The notes under the pieces: generated by a model | The model's input: only the letters and a program-made list of their open reading frames with translations | Database searches by the model: none | Told to the model about the DNA's origin: nothing | Made by a program: the position numbers and the translations under genes | In this document: positions 52,502 through 61,237 of the stretch, piece after piece | How the letters are laid out: every line of letters starts with the position of its first letter | Numbering within the stretch: the stretch's first letter is position 1 | Assembly (NCBI RefSeq): GCF_004362665.1 | Contig: NZ_SNXR01000012.1 | Location: forward strand, 62,001 to 126,000 | DNA from: Flavobacterium dankookense | Lineage (GTDB): Bacteria; Bacteroidota; Bacteroidia; Flavobacteriales; Flavobacteriaceae | DNA: 64,000 nt | Direction of reading: 5' to 3'

Positions 52502-53011
52502 ATGAGCCCAAAACATCCTTCAGAATCGTTGACGATCTTAACCGATTTGGTTTTGCCAAGTGAAACCAATCCTTTGAACAATTTATTTGGTGGCGAATTA
52601 TTAGCTAGAATGGACAGAGCTGCAAGCATTGCTGCAAGAAGACATTCGCGCAGAATTACGGTTACTGCCTCTGTAAATCACGTGGCGTTTAACAAATCAA
52701 TTCCTTTGGGAAGTGTGGTTACCGTTGAAGCCAAAGTTTCTCGCGCTTTTACATCATCAATGGAAATCTATCTAGATGTTTGGATAGAAGATAGAGAATC
52801 AGGAATTAGAACGAAAGCTAATGAAGCCATTTATACTTTTGTTGCCGTTAACGAAACGGGGAATCCTGTTCCTGTGCCGCAACTTATTCCTGAAACCGAA
52901 GAAGAAAAAGCACGATTTGATGCTGCTTTGCGCAGAAAACAATTGAGTTTGGTTTTAGCGGGGAAAATGAATCCTCACGATGCTACTGAATTGAAAGCAT
53001 TGTTTGTATAA
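52502..53011 (+). CDS. Acyl-CoA thioesterase (hotdog fold)
   Basis: The 169-residue protein resembles bacterial YciA/ACOT-type thioesterases that hydrolyse acyl-CoA. LPSETNPLNNLFGGELLARMDRAASIAARR contains the catalytic Asp/Asn region, and VNHVAFNKSIPLGSVVTVEA is the second hotdog strand set. The longer in-frame start at 52415 overlaps the previous gene and a promoter and lacks family similarity, so the ATG at 52502 is chosen. Confidence 0.9.
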   Translation: MSPKHPSESLTILTDLVLPSETNPLNNLFGGELLARMDRAASIAARRHSRRITVTASVNHVAFNKSIPLGSVVTVEAKVSRAFTSSMEIYLDVWIEDRESGIRTKANEAIYTFVAVNETGNPVPVPQLIPETEEEKARFDAALRRKQLSLVLAGKMNPHDATELKALFV

Positions 53012-53013
53012 TT

Positions 53014-53046
53014 AAAAAGTCCCAATTAAAATCGGGACTTTTTTTT
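53014..53046. terminator. Bidirectional terminator
   Basis: AAAAAGTCCC/GGGACTTTTT with a 10-nt loop and T-tracts lies between convergent genes. Confidence 0.9.
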
Positions 53047-54302
53047 TATCTAGCAGACAACCAAAGTTTCGGGTTGAAATAGGTTGTGTTTTGAGAAATA
53101 ATGAATTTCAGAATTGTTCTTCCATCACCATCGGTTCTAATTCTTCCAAGAGTTTGTTTTATAGACACTTTATCACCTGCTTGAACAGAAACGGTACTTA
53201 AGTTTTGATATACCGTAAAAAAGTCTCCATGTTTTACAACGACTGCTTTCTTTAGTGGCGTTAATACTTGGACTTGTGTTACTTCTCCAGCAAAAACAGC
53301 TCTTGCGTTTGAACCACTATCGGTTGTGATTTCAATTCCACTGTTGTGAACTGTTAGCGATTTGAAAACAGGATGTGGCTGATCACCATAACCAAGGGTA
53401 ATAGCACCATTTTCAACTGGCCAAGGCAATCTGCCTTTATTGGATTTAAAATTATCTGAAACAATTTTACCTTCTGGAGTTAAGACAATTTTAGTTGAAG
53501 ATTCTATTGCTTTTTTCTCAGCTGCTGTTGTTTTTGGATTTGATTTCAAGTTGGCAGCAGCAGTTTTCTTGTTCGCTGCAGCAATCGCATCACGTATCAA
53601 TTTCTTGATTTGTGCATCAATTTTTTTGGTTTCGGCTTGTTTTTTCTTGATTTCTGCCGAAATCTTTCCTTTTTCTTTTTGTATTTGTTTGGCTAATTTT
53701 TCTTGTTCTTTTCTTTCTTTCTCTAGTTCTATTTTTTCCTTTTCATTTTCAGCAATTAGCTTTTCTTTTTCACTTTTCTGTGCACCAATTTTCTCGTTGT
53801 AAGCAATTAATTGAGTTGACTTTTGCTTGATTTCTTCGCCTTGCATTTTTCGATAACTCGCATATTGCTTCATGTATTGTGCTCGTTTGTAGGCTTGAAG
53901 AAAATTTTCTGAAGATAACAAAAACATGGCGCGACTTTGTTCTGAACGGCTTTTGTAGGATTTGCGAATCATCTCGGCATAATCTTCTCTAAGCTGAACT
54001 AAATCTCTATTTAACTGGTTTATTTTAAGCTGATTGGTATAAATATCATCACTTAATAACTTGGTTTGTTTTTCAGTAGTTCGGATGAGTTTTTCTTTTA
54101 AACCAATTTTTTCTTTTTGAATTAGCAATTGGCTTACTACTGATTTCTCTTTGCTTTTAACAGACTTCAAAAGTTCTTGTTTCTCTTGAATTTCTTGTTG
54201 AATTTTTAATTTTCGTTCCTCGAGTTGTTCTTGCGTTGGCGGTTGACTCCACAAAAGTGAAGTGAAACAAAAGAATAATAAACTTAAAACGTATTTTGAC
54301 AT
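53046..54302 (-). CDS. EnvC-like murein hydrolase activator, degenerate M23 domain
   Basis: The 418-residue exported protein has a signal peptide ending LLWSQ and a very long coiled coil (about 25-245, Lys/Glu/Gln-rich). A C-terminal LytM/M23 domain follows. The metal-ligand motifs of active M23 peptidases are altered: the usual H-x-G-x-D site reads HNSGIEI and the H-x-H site reads VYQNLS. It is therefore probably a non-catalytic activator of amidases, as in EnvC. It is the last gene of a leftward cell-envelope operon. Confidence 0.9.
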   Translation of the reverse strand: MSKYVLSLLFFCFTSLLWSQPPTQEQLEERKLKIQQEIQEKQELLKSVKSKEKSVVSQLLIQKEKIGLKEKLIRTTEKQTKLLSDDIYTNQLKINQLNRDLVQLREDYAEMIRKSYKSRSEQSRAMFLLSSENFLQAYKRAQYMKQYASYRKMQGEEIKQKSTQLIAYNEKIGAQKSEKEKLIAENEKEKIELEKERKEQEKLAKQIQKEKGKISAEIKKKQAETKKIDAQIKKLIRDAIAAANKKTAAANLKSNPKTTAAEKKAIESSTKIVLTPEGKIVSDNFKSNKGRLPWPVENGAITLGYGDQPHPVFKSLTVHNSGIEITTDSGSNARAVFAGEVTQVQVLTPLKKAVVVKHGDFFTVYQNLSTVSVQAGDKVSIKQTLGRIRTDGDGRTILKFIISQNTTYFNPKLWLSAR

Positions 54303-54324
54303 AGTATTGTTTTAAAAAGCAAAT

Positions 54325-55095
54325 CTAATTAATTGAAATTCTCTCATAACCATCAGGAACATTATAAGGGAATGATAATTCCTCATTTACTTTGATGGAT
54401 TTATATTCAACTTCGATGGCTGTTTTTCCTTTTTTTTGTATTGCAAATATATTCAAACTAGATGGTAAAATCAATGTAGAAATATCTTGAAAACTTGGAT
54501 AAATTACCGTTAGTGTCCTTTCTTTTTCTGGCTGATTTACTTCTTGTTTTTTTAATAAAAACCGTTCTGATTCAAATGAAAAACTCTTTTCGTTTTTAGA
54601 ATTAAGCGTTGATAGTTTGTATAATTTTTCTACTATTTCTGCTTTATATTTTTCATTTTCTAAATTATCCATGGCTTGACCTAAAAGCATGTTTTGCACT
54701 TTTTGATAATCTAATTCTGTTCCAAGCCATTGACTTAACGACTCGTAATTTCCTTCAAAATAGCTGCCGTTTATGACTTCATAGTACATCACTTCCTCTG
54801 GCGTAATTAATGCTTTTGCCATTGTAATTCCCAAAAAACGAATGCTTACTAGAATTTTTTCGTCTTTTTTTATTCGAATATCAGCCGAAACGTTTTGCGT
54901 TTGTTTAGCATCTTCATATCTAGCCGATGATTTTATGTATAACGTTTTAAAATCTAATTTATTGTTATAATGACTTTGAATTATTGACTCAGCACTCAAA
55001 ACATCGTCTGCCTTTCCTTCAGCAAGCACCGCTTTTGACTTACAAGAAATCATAAATAAAAACAGAAGAACAACTGGAGCAATTTTCTTTATCAT
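54325..55095 (-). CDS. DUF4292 lipoprotein
   Basis: The 256-residue predicted lipoprotein has Cys18 (MISCKSK). The mature part fits the DUF4292 family of Bacteroidota, with KSSARYEDAKQTQNVSADIRIKKDEKI and a beta-rich pattern resembling LolA/LolB-like lipoprotein carriers. It starts where the TPR gene stops (1-nt overlap) and lies upstream of the EnvC-like gene. Its function is unknown, with an outer-membrane lipoprotein-trafficking role a guess. Confidence 0.85.
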   Translation of the reverse strand: MIKKIAPVVLLFLFMISCKSKAVLAEGKADDVLSAESIIQSHYNNKLDFKTLYIKSSARYEDAKQTQNVSADIRIKKDEKILVSIRFLGITMAKALITPEEVMYYEVINGSYFEGNYESLSQWLGTELDYQKVQNMLLGQAMDNLENEKYKAEIVEKLYKLSTLNSKNEKSFSFESERFLLKKQEVNQPEKERTLTVIYPSFQDISTLILPSSLNIFAIQKKGKTAIEVEYKSIKVNEELSFPYNVPDGYERISIN

Positions 55096-56444
55096 TATTT
55101 TTTTTGCTTTTTTATTAAATCGTTTGCTTTAGAAAAATAGGTTTCTTTTTTCTTCATATCGCCTAATCTGTTGAACGCTTCACCGAGTTGAACATAAAAA
55201 TTAATTTCAAGTGATTCATCATTTACAACAAAGTCCAAACCGGTTTCTAATGCGTCTTTTGCTTTTTTATAATTTGGTAATTGATTGTTAGCCAAACCTA
55301 AGTAATAATAAAATTCTGGTTGCGTTGGATAAAACTGAGTTAATTCTTCTGCTCTTTTAGCAACATTTTCAAATTGCGATAACTCTACATTGGTTTGAAG
55401 TAAAAGCACCTGACTTTCAATATCTTCGGATGTAGTTTTTAGATGCATTTCAAAGTATTTTTGGGCTTTATCCCATTGTTTTTTTGAATAATAAAATTTT
55501 GCAATTTCTTTTGAAACTCTAACCTCTTTGTCATCACTAAAATAGCTAATTGCTTTATCCAAATCATTCTCAAATTGAGGATTCGTTTTGGTGAAAATCA
55601 AAAATTCGTTCAAAATTCTATGTTTTATTCTAGAGTCTATTTTTCTACTCGATAGTACAATGTTCATTGCTTTTACAGCTTTTTCACCTTCATTATTATT
55701 CAAATGAAACTTAAATAAACTTACTTGTGCCCAATCGGAAGTTGGAATTTCTTTTTCTAATTTTTGAGCAATTTCCAATGCTTTTTCTTCCTGATTACTT
55801 TGCGAATACATATAAATCAGTTCAATATAATTGGACTCTTCTTTTGGGAATTTTTTAATTTGATCTAAAAGATTGTTTTTTTCAGCACTTTGATATTTGG
55901 CATCCTTCAGAATATCCGCTTTGTATAAATCTCGCTTGTCTGATTTACCAACTTTTTCGTTTAACTCGTTTATAAGTTCTAACGCTTTGTCATGCTGTTG
56001 CGTATTCATATAAAGTGAAACCAAATCTTCTTTATAATCTTCTTTGAATTCTATTAATTTTTCAACGATTATAATTGCTTGATTGTAATCTTTCGTTTCA
56101 TAGCAAACGTCATACATTCCAACCCAAGCCCAACGATTTTGTGGTTCAATTTTGGTTACTTTTTCGAAATTATCATAGGCTTGTTTATAGTTTCTTTGGG
56201 CTAAATAATTTTTGCCTAATTCGAAAAAAACAACCGGATTATTAGGTTCTAAAGTCAAGCATTTTTCTAAAGAAAGAATAGCTTTGTCATAGTTTTCAAT
56301 TCCTTTTTGTTTTAGCGACTCATAATAATTGTCTTGAAACTCACTAGAAACCGCAGCAACATCTTCGGGTTCGGTTTGAGCCAAAAGCGTGTTTGGAATA
56401 AAAATTATTCCTAAAAGAAAACTATAAAAAAGACTTTTTTTCAT
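55095..56444 (-). CDS. Exported TPR-repeat protein
   Basis: The 449-residue protein has a signal peptide (ending NTLLAQ) and about 10 tetratricopeptide-like helical repeats. Examples are NPVVFFELGKNYLAQRNYKQAYDNFEKVTKIEPQ and QPEFYYYLGLANNQLPNYKKAKDAL. TPR arrays bind partner proteins. It is placed between a nucleotidyltransferase gene (9-nt gap) and the DUF4292 gene. Its function is unknown beyond envelope scaffolding. Confidence 0.88.
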   Translation of the reverse strand: MKKSLFYSFLLGIIFIPNTLLAQTEPEDVAAVSSEFQDNYYESLKQKGIENYDKAILSLEKCLTLEPNNPVVFFELGKNYLAQRNYKQAYDNFEKVTKIEPQNRWAWVGMYDVCYETKDYNQAIIIVEKLIEFKEDYKEDLVSLYMNTQQHDKALELINELNEKVGKSDKRDLYKADILKDAKYQSAEKNNLLDQIKKFPKEESNYIELIYMYSQSNQEEKALEIAQKLEKEIPTSDWAQVSLFKFHLNNNEGEKAVKAMNIVLSSRKIDSRIKHRILNEFLIFTKTNPQFENDLDKAISYFSDDKEVRVSKEIAKFYYSKKQWDKAQKYFEMHLKTTSEDIESQVLLLQTNVELSQFENVAKRAEELTQFYPTQPEFYYYLGLANNQLPNYKKAKDALETGLDFVVNDESLEINFYVQLGEAFNRLGDMKKKETYFSKANDLIKKQKK

Positions 56445-56453
56445 TAATTATTT

Positions 56454-57464
56454 TTATTCTAAAACGGAATAATCTCCGATGCTGATGCTTTTGAAACTAC
56501 CATCAAAAGTAGCGTGATTTCCAATCATAGCATTGTCTAAATTGGCGTTTTTGATGTTAGAATGCGTTTGCACCAAACTGTTTTTTATTGTACTATTAAC
56601 AACGTGACAACCTTTTCCAAGGGAAACATTTGGTCCAACGGTTGCATTTATTAAAACTACATCTTCTCCAATATAACACGGTGGAATAATCGTTGAATTT
56701 TCTAACTTCACATCATAATCTACCAAATGTTCTCCATCATTATGTAAAAAGCCTAACATTCTGTTGTTTGTGTCAACTGTAACGTCTTTGTTTCCGCAAT
56801 CCATCCATTCATCTACTTTTCCTGGTACAAATTTCATGCCTTTTTGCATCATTTGCTTAATTCCGTCGTTAATTTGGTATTCGCCACCGTGAATAATGTT
56901 ATTATCCAAAACAGCTTGTAACTCATTTTTCAAAACCGCAACGTCTTTAAAATAGTAAATTCCTATGACAGCTAAATCAGAAACGAATTCTTTTGGTTTT
57001 TCAACTAATTCGATTATTTCTCCATTAGCATTTAGGTTTACTACACCAAAAGCTTCGGGTTGATCAACTTGTTTTACCCAAATAACGCTATCGGCTGATG
57101 TATCTAAATCGAAATCGGCACGAATTAATGTATCCGCATAAGCGATAACTGCTGAACCGCTTAACGAATCTTTGGCGCACATAATAGCATGACCAGTTCC
57201 TAAAGCTTCATTTTGATAATAAATGGTTCCTTTTGCTCCTAATTTTTGAGCGATGGCAACTAATTCTTCTTCCACTTTTTTGCCAAAACTTTCGTGAATG
57301 ATAAACGCAACTTCTTCAATCGGTTGATTTAAAACACCTGCGATATCTTCAACCAAACGGTGAACGATTGGTTTTCCTGCAATTGGAATTAATGGTTTTG
57401 GAATTGTTAATGTGTGTGGTCTTAATCTGGAACCACGACCAGCCATTGGTACTATTATTTTCAT
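56454..57464 (-). CDS. Sugar nucleotidyltransferase with left-handed beta-helix tail
   Basis: The 336-residue cytosolic protein has the N-terminal nucleotidyltransferase signature VPMAGRGSRLRPHT (5-18), with KPLIPIAGKPI. The C-terminus has hexapeptide-like repeats (about 260-335, IPPCYIGEDVVLINATVGPNVSLGKG). It resembles glucose-1-phosphate thymidylyltransferase/mannose-1-phosphate guanylyltransferase types; the sugar and base cannot be fixed. It lies in a cell-envelope operon next to a dUTPase and a flippase. Confidence 0.88.
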   Translation of the reverse strand: MKIIVPMAGRGSRLRPHTLTIPKPLIPIAGKPIVHRLVEDIAGVLNQPIEEVAFIIHESFGKKVEEELVAIAQKLGAKGTIYYQNEALGTGHAIMCAKDSLSGSAVIAYADTLIRADFDLDTSADSVIWVKQVDQPEAFGVVNLNANGEIIELVEKPKEFVSDLAVIGIYYFKDVAVLKNELQAVLDNNIIHGGEYQINDGIKQMMQKGMKFVPGKVDEWMDCGNKDVTVDTNNRMLGFLHNDGEHLVDYDVKLENSTIIPPCYIGEDVVLINATVGPNVSLGKGCHVVNSTIKNSLVQTHSNIKNANLDNAMIGNHATFDGSFKSISIGDYSVLE

Positions 57465-57628
57465 TTTTTTGTCATTGCGAGGAACGAAGTAATCTCATCC
57501 TCAAATTAGTTTTATTTTTTTACTGTAAAGTTTTTAACCACAAAGTTCACAAAGATTTACGTAAAGTTCACAAGGGTTTTATTTTTTTCTTATCACTCCT
57601 CACAAAACTTCGGGATGAAAACTGCTTA
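57465..57628. repeat. Intergenic block with dispersed-repeat-like sequences
   Basis: The block holds two pieces that resemble repeats scattered in many Bacteroidota genomes: GTCATTGCGAGGAACGAAG (about 57473-57491) and a cacaaagttcacaaag phrase repeated around 57541-57575. No coding region was seen. Confidence 0.55.
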
Positions 57629-58063
57629 CTACTTCACTCCTGTGCTTCCAAATCCGCCTTCACCACGAGATGTTTCGGTTAATTCTTGAACTTCTATCCA
57701 TTCGGCGCGTTCGTGTTTGGCGATGATTAGTTGTGCTATTCGTTCCCCGTTTTCGATAACGAAATCTTCTTGGGATAAATTTACTAAAATCACGCCAATT
57801 TCGCCACGATAATCGGCATCGACTGTTCCTGGTGAATTGAGAACGGTAATTCCTTTTTTGGCAGCTAAACCACTTCTTGGACGAACTTGTGCTTCATAAC
57901 CGATTGGCAATTCAATGAAAAGTCCTGTTTTTACAATGGTTCTTTCTAGTGATTTCAAGGTTATTGGTTCTTGAATATTGGCGCGTAAATCCATTCCTGC
58001 TGAGGCAATGGTTTCGTAATTGGGTAAATCGTGGTTTGATTTATTGATGATTTTTATGGTCAT
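57629..58063 (-). CDS. dut: dUTP diphosphatase
   Basis: This enzyme hydrolyses dUTP to dUMP, keeping uracil out of DNA and supplying dTMP synthesis. The 144-residue trimeric dUTPase has its five motifs: [38 protein letters not shown] and the C-terminal GEGGFGSTG. Confidence 0.97.
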   Translation of the reverse strand: MTIKIINKSNHDLPNYETIASAGMDLRANIQEPITLKSLERTIVKTGLFIELPIGYEAQVRPRSGLAAKKGITVLNSPGTVDADYRGEIGVILVNLSQEDFVIENGERIAQLIIAKHERAEWIEVQELTETSRGEGGFGSTGVK

Positions 58064-58140
58064 TCTTGCAATTGCTAAATTATAAGTTGCTAAGATAATA
58101 AGGTTTTTAGTTTTTGGGGAATTTTTTAGCGTTTTAGTAT

Positions 58141-58249
58141 CTAGCCGTGATGGGAATGGAAATCCTTTTTTATGAAAGCTTTTAGATTTTCTTAAGCTAA
58201 AAAAGCGACCAAAGGAAGCTCTTTTTAGTATTAGAAAATCTTAGCTTTG
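58141..58249. ncRNA. Structured intergenic element, candidate small RNA or leader
   Basis: Two arms, AAAGCT-ttt-AGATTTTCT (58175-58192) and AGAAAATCT-t-AGCTTT (58233-58248), can pair around a 40-nt loop. A GC-richer head, CTAGCCGTGATGGGAATGG, lies just before. It lies in a 270-bp gap between the flippase and dut genes. The head resembles a motif I have seen repeatedly in Flavobacterium intergenic regions, but this is from memory. Confidence 0.35.
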
Positions 58250-58334
58250 AATAAAAAGATTACTTCACAGAAAATAATTTTAATTGGTGTTCAGTGAACC
58301 TTGTTTGAAATGTACAGCGCGATTGGCTTCTGAA

Positions 58335-59795
58335 CTATTTTCTTTTTAGAATTCGTAAAAGTGTTGCTTTTTCGTTGTGGTAAATAAAGTATAAAAATAG
58401 TGAAAGCAACAGTATTTTAACAACATAATTTTCTCTTAAAATGGGAATGTAGAACGAAATTGCGGAAAAGAAAACTGTAATTCCTAGATATTTCAAAATA
58501 ACATTCATTTCGTAGGGAATTGGATATTTTTTTTGTCCCATTTGATAGGAAATAATCATCATGGTTCCATAAGCCGCAATGGTTGCAATGGCTGAACCGA
58601 TATAGCTGTATTTTTGGATTAGGATGAAGTTTAAAGCTAAAGTTACTATGGCGCCAACAATGGAGATGTATGCGCCGATTTTGGTTTTGTCCATCAATTT
58701 GTACCAAACGGATAAATTGGTATAAATTCCGAGGAAAAAATTGGCCAAAACGATTAGCGGAACGACTTCTAATGCGTACCAATATTCAGGCTTTGGAACT
58801 AAAATATATTTTAATACATCGACAAAAACGATAACAAACAAGCATATGAACGAACCAAAAATGACAAAATATTTGGTTATAGTTGCATAGGTTTGTGGTG
58901 CGTTTTCATTGTTAGCATAGCTAAAAAAGAACGGTTCAATGCCCAGTGTATAGGCTGTTCGGAATAAGACCATGAACATTCCAATCTTATAACAAGCCGA
59001 ATAAGCACCTATATCTGACTTTGAAACGCCTAATTTTTCCAATAGGATTTTATCTAAATGTTCGTTGATGGCAAAAGCAATTCCGGCAATTAAAATTGGG
59101 AAAGCATAGCGGAACATTTTTTTCCATAAAACGGAATCAAACTTCCAGCTTATGCTGAAATAATCGGGAGAAAGAATGATAAAGGTTACTAAACTTGAAA
59201 TTAAACCAGCAACAAAAACATAGCCAACTTCAAAATTTTCGTAGTACAACATTTTTAACCAGGAATAGTTTGGATTTTGAACCCATTTTGGTAAAAAAAT
59301 CAAAAAGAAAACGTTGAGTAGAAGATTTATGGTGACATTAAATATTTTAATGATGGCATATTGCATTGGTCTTTTTTCGGCTCTTAATCGCGAAAACGGA
59401 ATAATAACCAACGCATCCAAAACCAATATCCATATCGCATAAGTGATGTTTTCAATGTTGATATTGGTCCAATCGGCTACGGTTTTTCGGAAAAGTAAAC
59501 CAATGAATAAAAACGCAATCGAAGACCAAAACAACGAAACCATCGCAGTTGAAATGACGGATTTCTTATTTTCTTCTTTGTTGTAAAACCTAAAAAAAGC
59601 AGTTTCCATTCCATAAGCAAGAATGACATTGAAAAAAACCAAATAAGCGAAAATCAATGCTACATCGCCATTCGCAGCTCTATCGGGTAAATATTTTACA
59701 AATAAAGGATTGAGAATAAAACTAATTATCCTTGGTAAAACCGTTGCTAATCCGTAGATAGCCGTTTGTTTGAAAAGCGATTTAGATAAACTCAA
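58335..59795 (-). CDS. Polysaccharide flippase (Wzx/MATE-like)
   Basis: The 486-residue integral membrane protein has about 14 hydrophobic helices. It begins LSKSLFKQTAIYGLATVLPRIISFILNPLF, the N-terminal pattern of oligosaccharide-lipid flippases, and includes the polar helix-6 segment typical of the family. It probably moves undecaprenyl-linked glycan across the inner membrane. It is first in the envelope operon by position, with about 270 bp before dut. Confidence 0.9.
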   Translation of the reverse strand: MSLSKSLFKQTAIYGLATVLPRIISFILNPLFVKYLPDRAANGDVALIFAYLVFFNVILAYGMETAFFRFYNKEENKKSVISTAMVSLFWSSIAFLFIGLLFRKTVADWTNINIENITYAIWILVLDALVIIPFSRLRAEKRPMQYAIIKIFNVTINLLLNVFFLIFLPKWVQNPNYSWLKMLYYENFEVGYVFVAGLISSLVTFIILSPDYFSISWKFDSVLWKKMFRYAFPILIAGIAFAINEHLDKILLEKLGVSKSDIGAYSACYKIGMFMVLFRTAYTLGIEPFFFSYANNENAPQTYATITKYFVIFGSFICLFVIVFVDVLKYILVPKPEYWYALEVVPLIVLANFFLGIYTNLSVWYKLMDKTKIGAYISIVGAIVTLALNFILIQKYSYIGSAIATIAAYGTMMIISYQMGQKKYPIPYEMNVILKYLGITVFFSAISFYIPILRENYVVKILLLSLFLYFIYHNEKATLLRILKRK

Positions 59796-59872
59796 AGTGT
59801 GTTATAATAGAAAGAACAAAAATAGGTATTAAATTGAATGAAAGATTAAAAGATTAAAATTGTTGGAGGTTT

Positions 59873-60070
59873 TTAAATGAGATTATACTTTTTTAAATGC
59901 AAGAAAATAAGAACTAGAATAAGAAATATTAACATAAAATAAAATCTCAGCGTTGTCATTTTCTCATAAATGTTGTCATCATAATTCACAAAAGGCTTTT
60001 TATATTTTACATGATAGTAAATGAGCCCAATTAATATTAAAACACAAATAATTAATCCTATAGTTGCCAT
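59873..60070 (-). CDS. Small membrane protein, two hydrophobic segments
   Basis: The 65-residue protein starts MATIGLIICVLILIGLIYYHVKYKK and has a second hydrophobic helix, FYFMLIFLILVLIFLHL. I recognise no family. Length, start and helix-loop-helix form are consistent with a real gene, but the evidence is only compositional. Confidence 0.55.
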   Translation of the reverse strand: MATIGLIICVLILIGLIYYHVKYKKPFVNYDDNIYEKMTTLRFYFMLIFLILVLIFLHLKKYNLI

Positions 60071-60180
60071 TTAATTTTTAAAATTCTTTTTACATTTTAT
60101 TATTACAATTATTTAATAGTCTTCAAAGTATTATTTATGGTTCTAATCTCCGCTTCTTACTTTAAAACAAATCTAACAAA

Positions 60181-60210
60181 AAAAAGAGCCAACAAATGTT
60201 GGCTCTTTTT
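60181..60210. terminator. Terminator of the ATP synthase operon
   Basis: AAAAAGAGCCAACA/TGTTGGCTCTTTTT with a 2-nt loop and T-tract on the minus strand lies about 75 nt beyond the atpG stop. Confidence 0.9.
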
Positions 60211-60218
60211 ATATTTTT

Positions 60219-60301
60219 AAAACTACCGTTTTCTTATCCTTTCAAAGCTTCGCATTTTTAGGATTTGAAAAACTACCGTTTTTCTTATCCTTTCAAAGCT
60301 T
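60219..60301. repeat. Direct duplication of the atpG 3' end
   Basis: A 32-bp segment (60219-60250) repeats at about 60268-60301 with one extra T. The second copy covers the last codons and stop of atpG; the first copies them again downstream. Confidence 0.85.
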
Positions 60302-61145
60302 CTGCTCCACCAACGATTTCTAAAATTTCATTAGTAATTGCCGCTTGACGTGCTTTATTATAAGTCAATTTTAATTGGTTTCTCAATTCAGTAGCGTTAT
60401 CAGTTGCTTTGTGCATAGCAGTCATTCGAGCACCATGTTCAGAAGCAAAAGAATCTCTGATTGATTTATACAACTGTGTTTTTAACGATTTTGGAATTAA
60501 CGTTAATACAATTTCTTCTTTTGAAGGCTCAAAAATATAATCTCCAGCAGAAACAGGTTTATCTGATTTTACAGGAGCTAAAGGTAAAAACTGCTCAGTT
60601 TGAACAATTTGTGTCGCAGCATTTTTGAATTGATTGTAAACAATTTCAATTTTATCGTATTCGCCAGAAGTAAACTTTTTTGTTAATACTTCGGCGATTT
60701 CGGCAACATTATCAAAAGTCAAGTTGTCAAATACTTCGCTTTTGTTTTCAATAACCGTATTTGCTTTTCTGAAAGCATCGTTTCCTTTTTTACCAATAGC
60801 AAAAAAATCTACTTGTTTCCCAGCATAACTATCAGCAACAATTTTTGATTGTTTGATTACATTTGAATTAAATGCACCACACAAACCACGGTTTGAAGTG
60901 ATTACCACAACTAAGACTTTATTTACTTCACGCTGTGCTGTAAATTGTCCGCCTGCATCACCTTCAAGAGTTGCGCTAACACTTTGTAATAATTCCGTTA
61001 ATTTTTCGGCATAAGGACGCATTGCTGTAATCGCATCTTGTGCTTTTTTCAACTTTGCTGCAGAAACCATTTTCATCGCCGATGTAATCTGCATCGTTGA
61101 CTGAACGGAAGTAATTCTATTACGGATTTCCTTTAAGTTTGCCAT
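60285..61145 (-). CDS. atpG: ATP synthase gamma subunit
   Basis: This is the rotating central stalk of F1, 286 residues. It has the family N-terminus MANLKEIRNRITSVQSTMQITSAMKMVSAAKLKKAQ and the conserved C-terminal helix with RNQLKLTYNKARQAAITNEILEIVGGAEAL. It is the last gene of the segment atpE-F-H-A-G; atpD and atpC are not here, as expected for Bacteroidota. It is followed by a duplicated 3' end and a terminator. Confidence 0.98.
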   Translation of the reverse strand: MANLKEIRNRITSVQSTMQITSAMKMVSAAKLKKAQDAITAMRPYAEKLTELLQSVSATLEGDAGGQFTAQREVNKVLVVVITSNRGLCGAFNSNVIKQSKIVADSYAGKQVDFFAIGKKGNDAFRKANTVIENKSEVFDNLTFDNVAEIAEVLTKKFTSGEYDKIEIVYNQFKNAATQIVQTEQFLPLAPVKSDKPVSAGDYIFEPSKEEIVLTLIPKSLKTQLYKSIRDSFASEHGARMTAMHKATDNATELRNQLKLTYNKARQAAITNEILEIVGGAEALKG

Positions 61146-61157
61146 TTTTTATAAATT

Positions 61158-61232
61158 GTATATTGTAAAAATTTGTATAATGTATACTGTATCTGATTTT
61201 CACATACTACAGTATACAATTATACAATATAC
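61158..61232. repeat. Inverted repeat between atpA and atpG
   Basis: The left arm (61158-61191) and right arm (61207-61232) share GTATATTGTA and GTATACTGTA in opposite orientation, with a short insertion in the left arm. Folded RNA would form a long AT-rich hairpin in the intercistronic region. Confidence 0.8.
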
Positions 61233-61237
61233 TTTTT

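Noticed and set aside
53440..53802. Ser/Phe-rich open frame antisense to the EnvC-like coiled coil
   Set aside because: Repetitive Lys/Glu codons of the coiled coil produce a Ser/Phe-rich complementary frame; no gene signature was seen.
57368..57682. Open frame of 104 codons on the plus strand overlapping the nucleotidyltransferase start and dut end
   Set aside because: It is antisense to two firm genes and covers repeat-like sequence, with no recognisable product.
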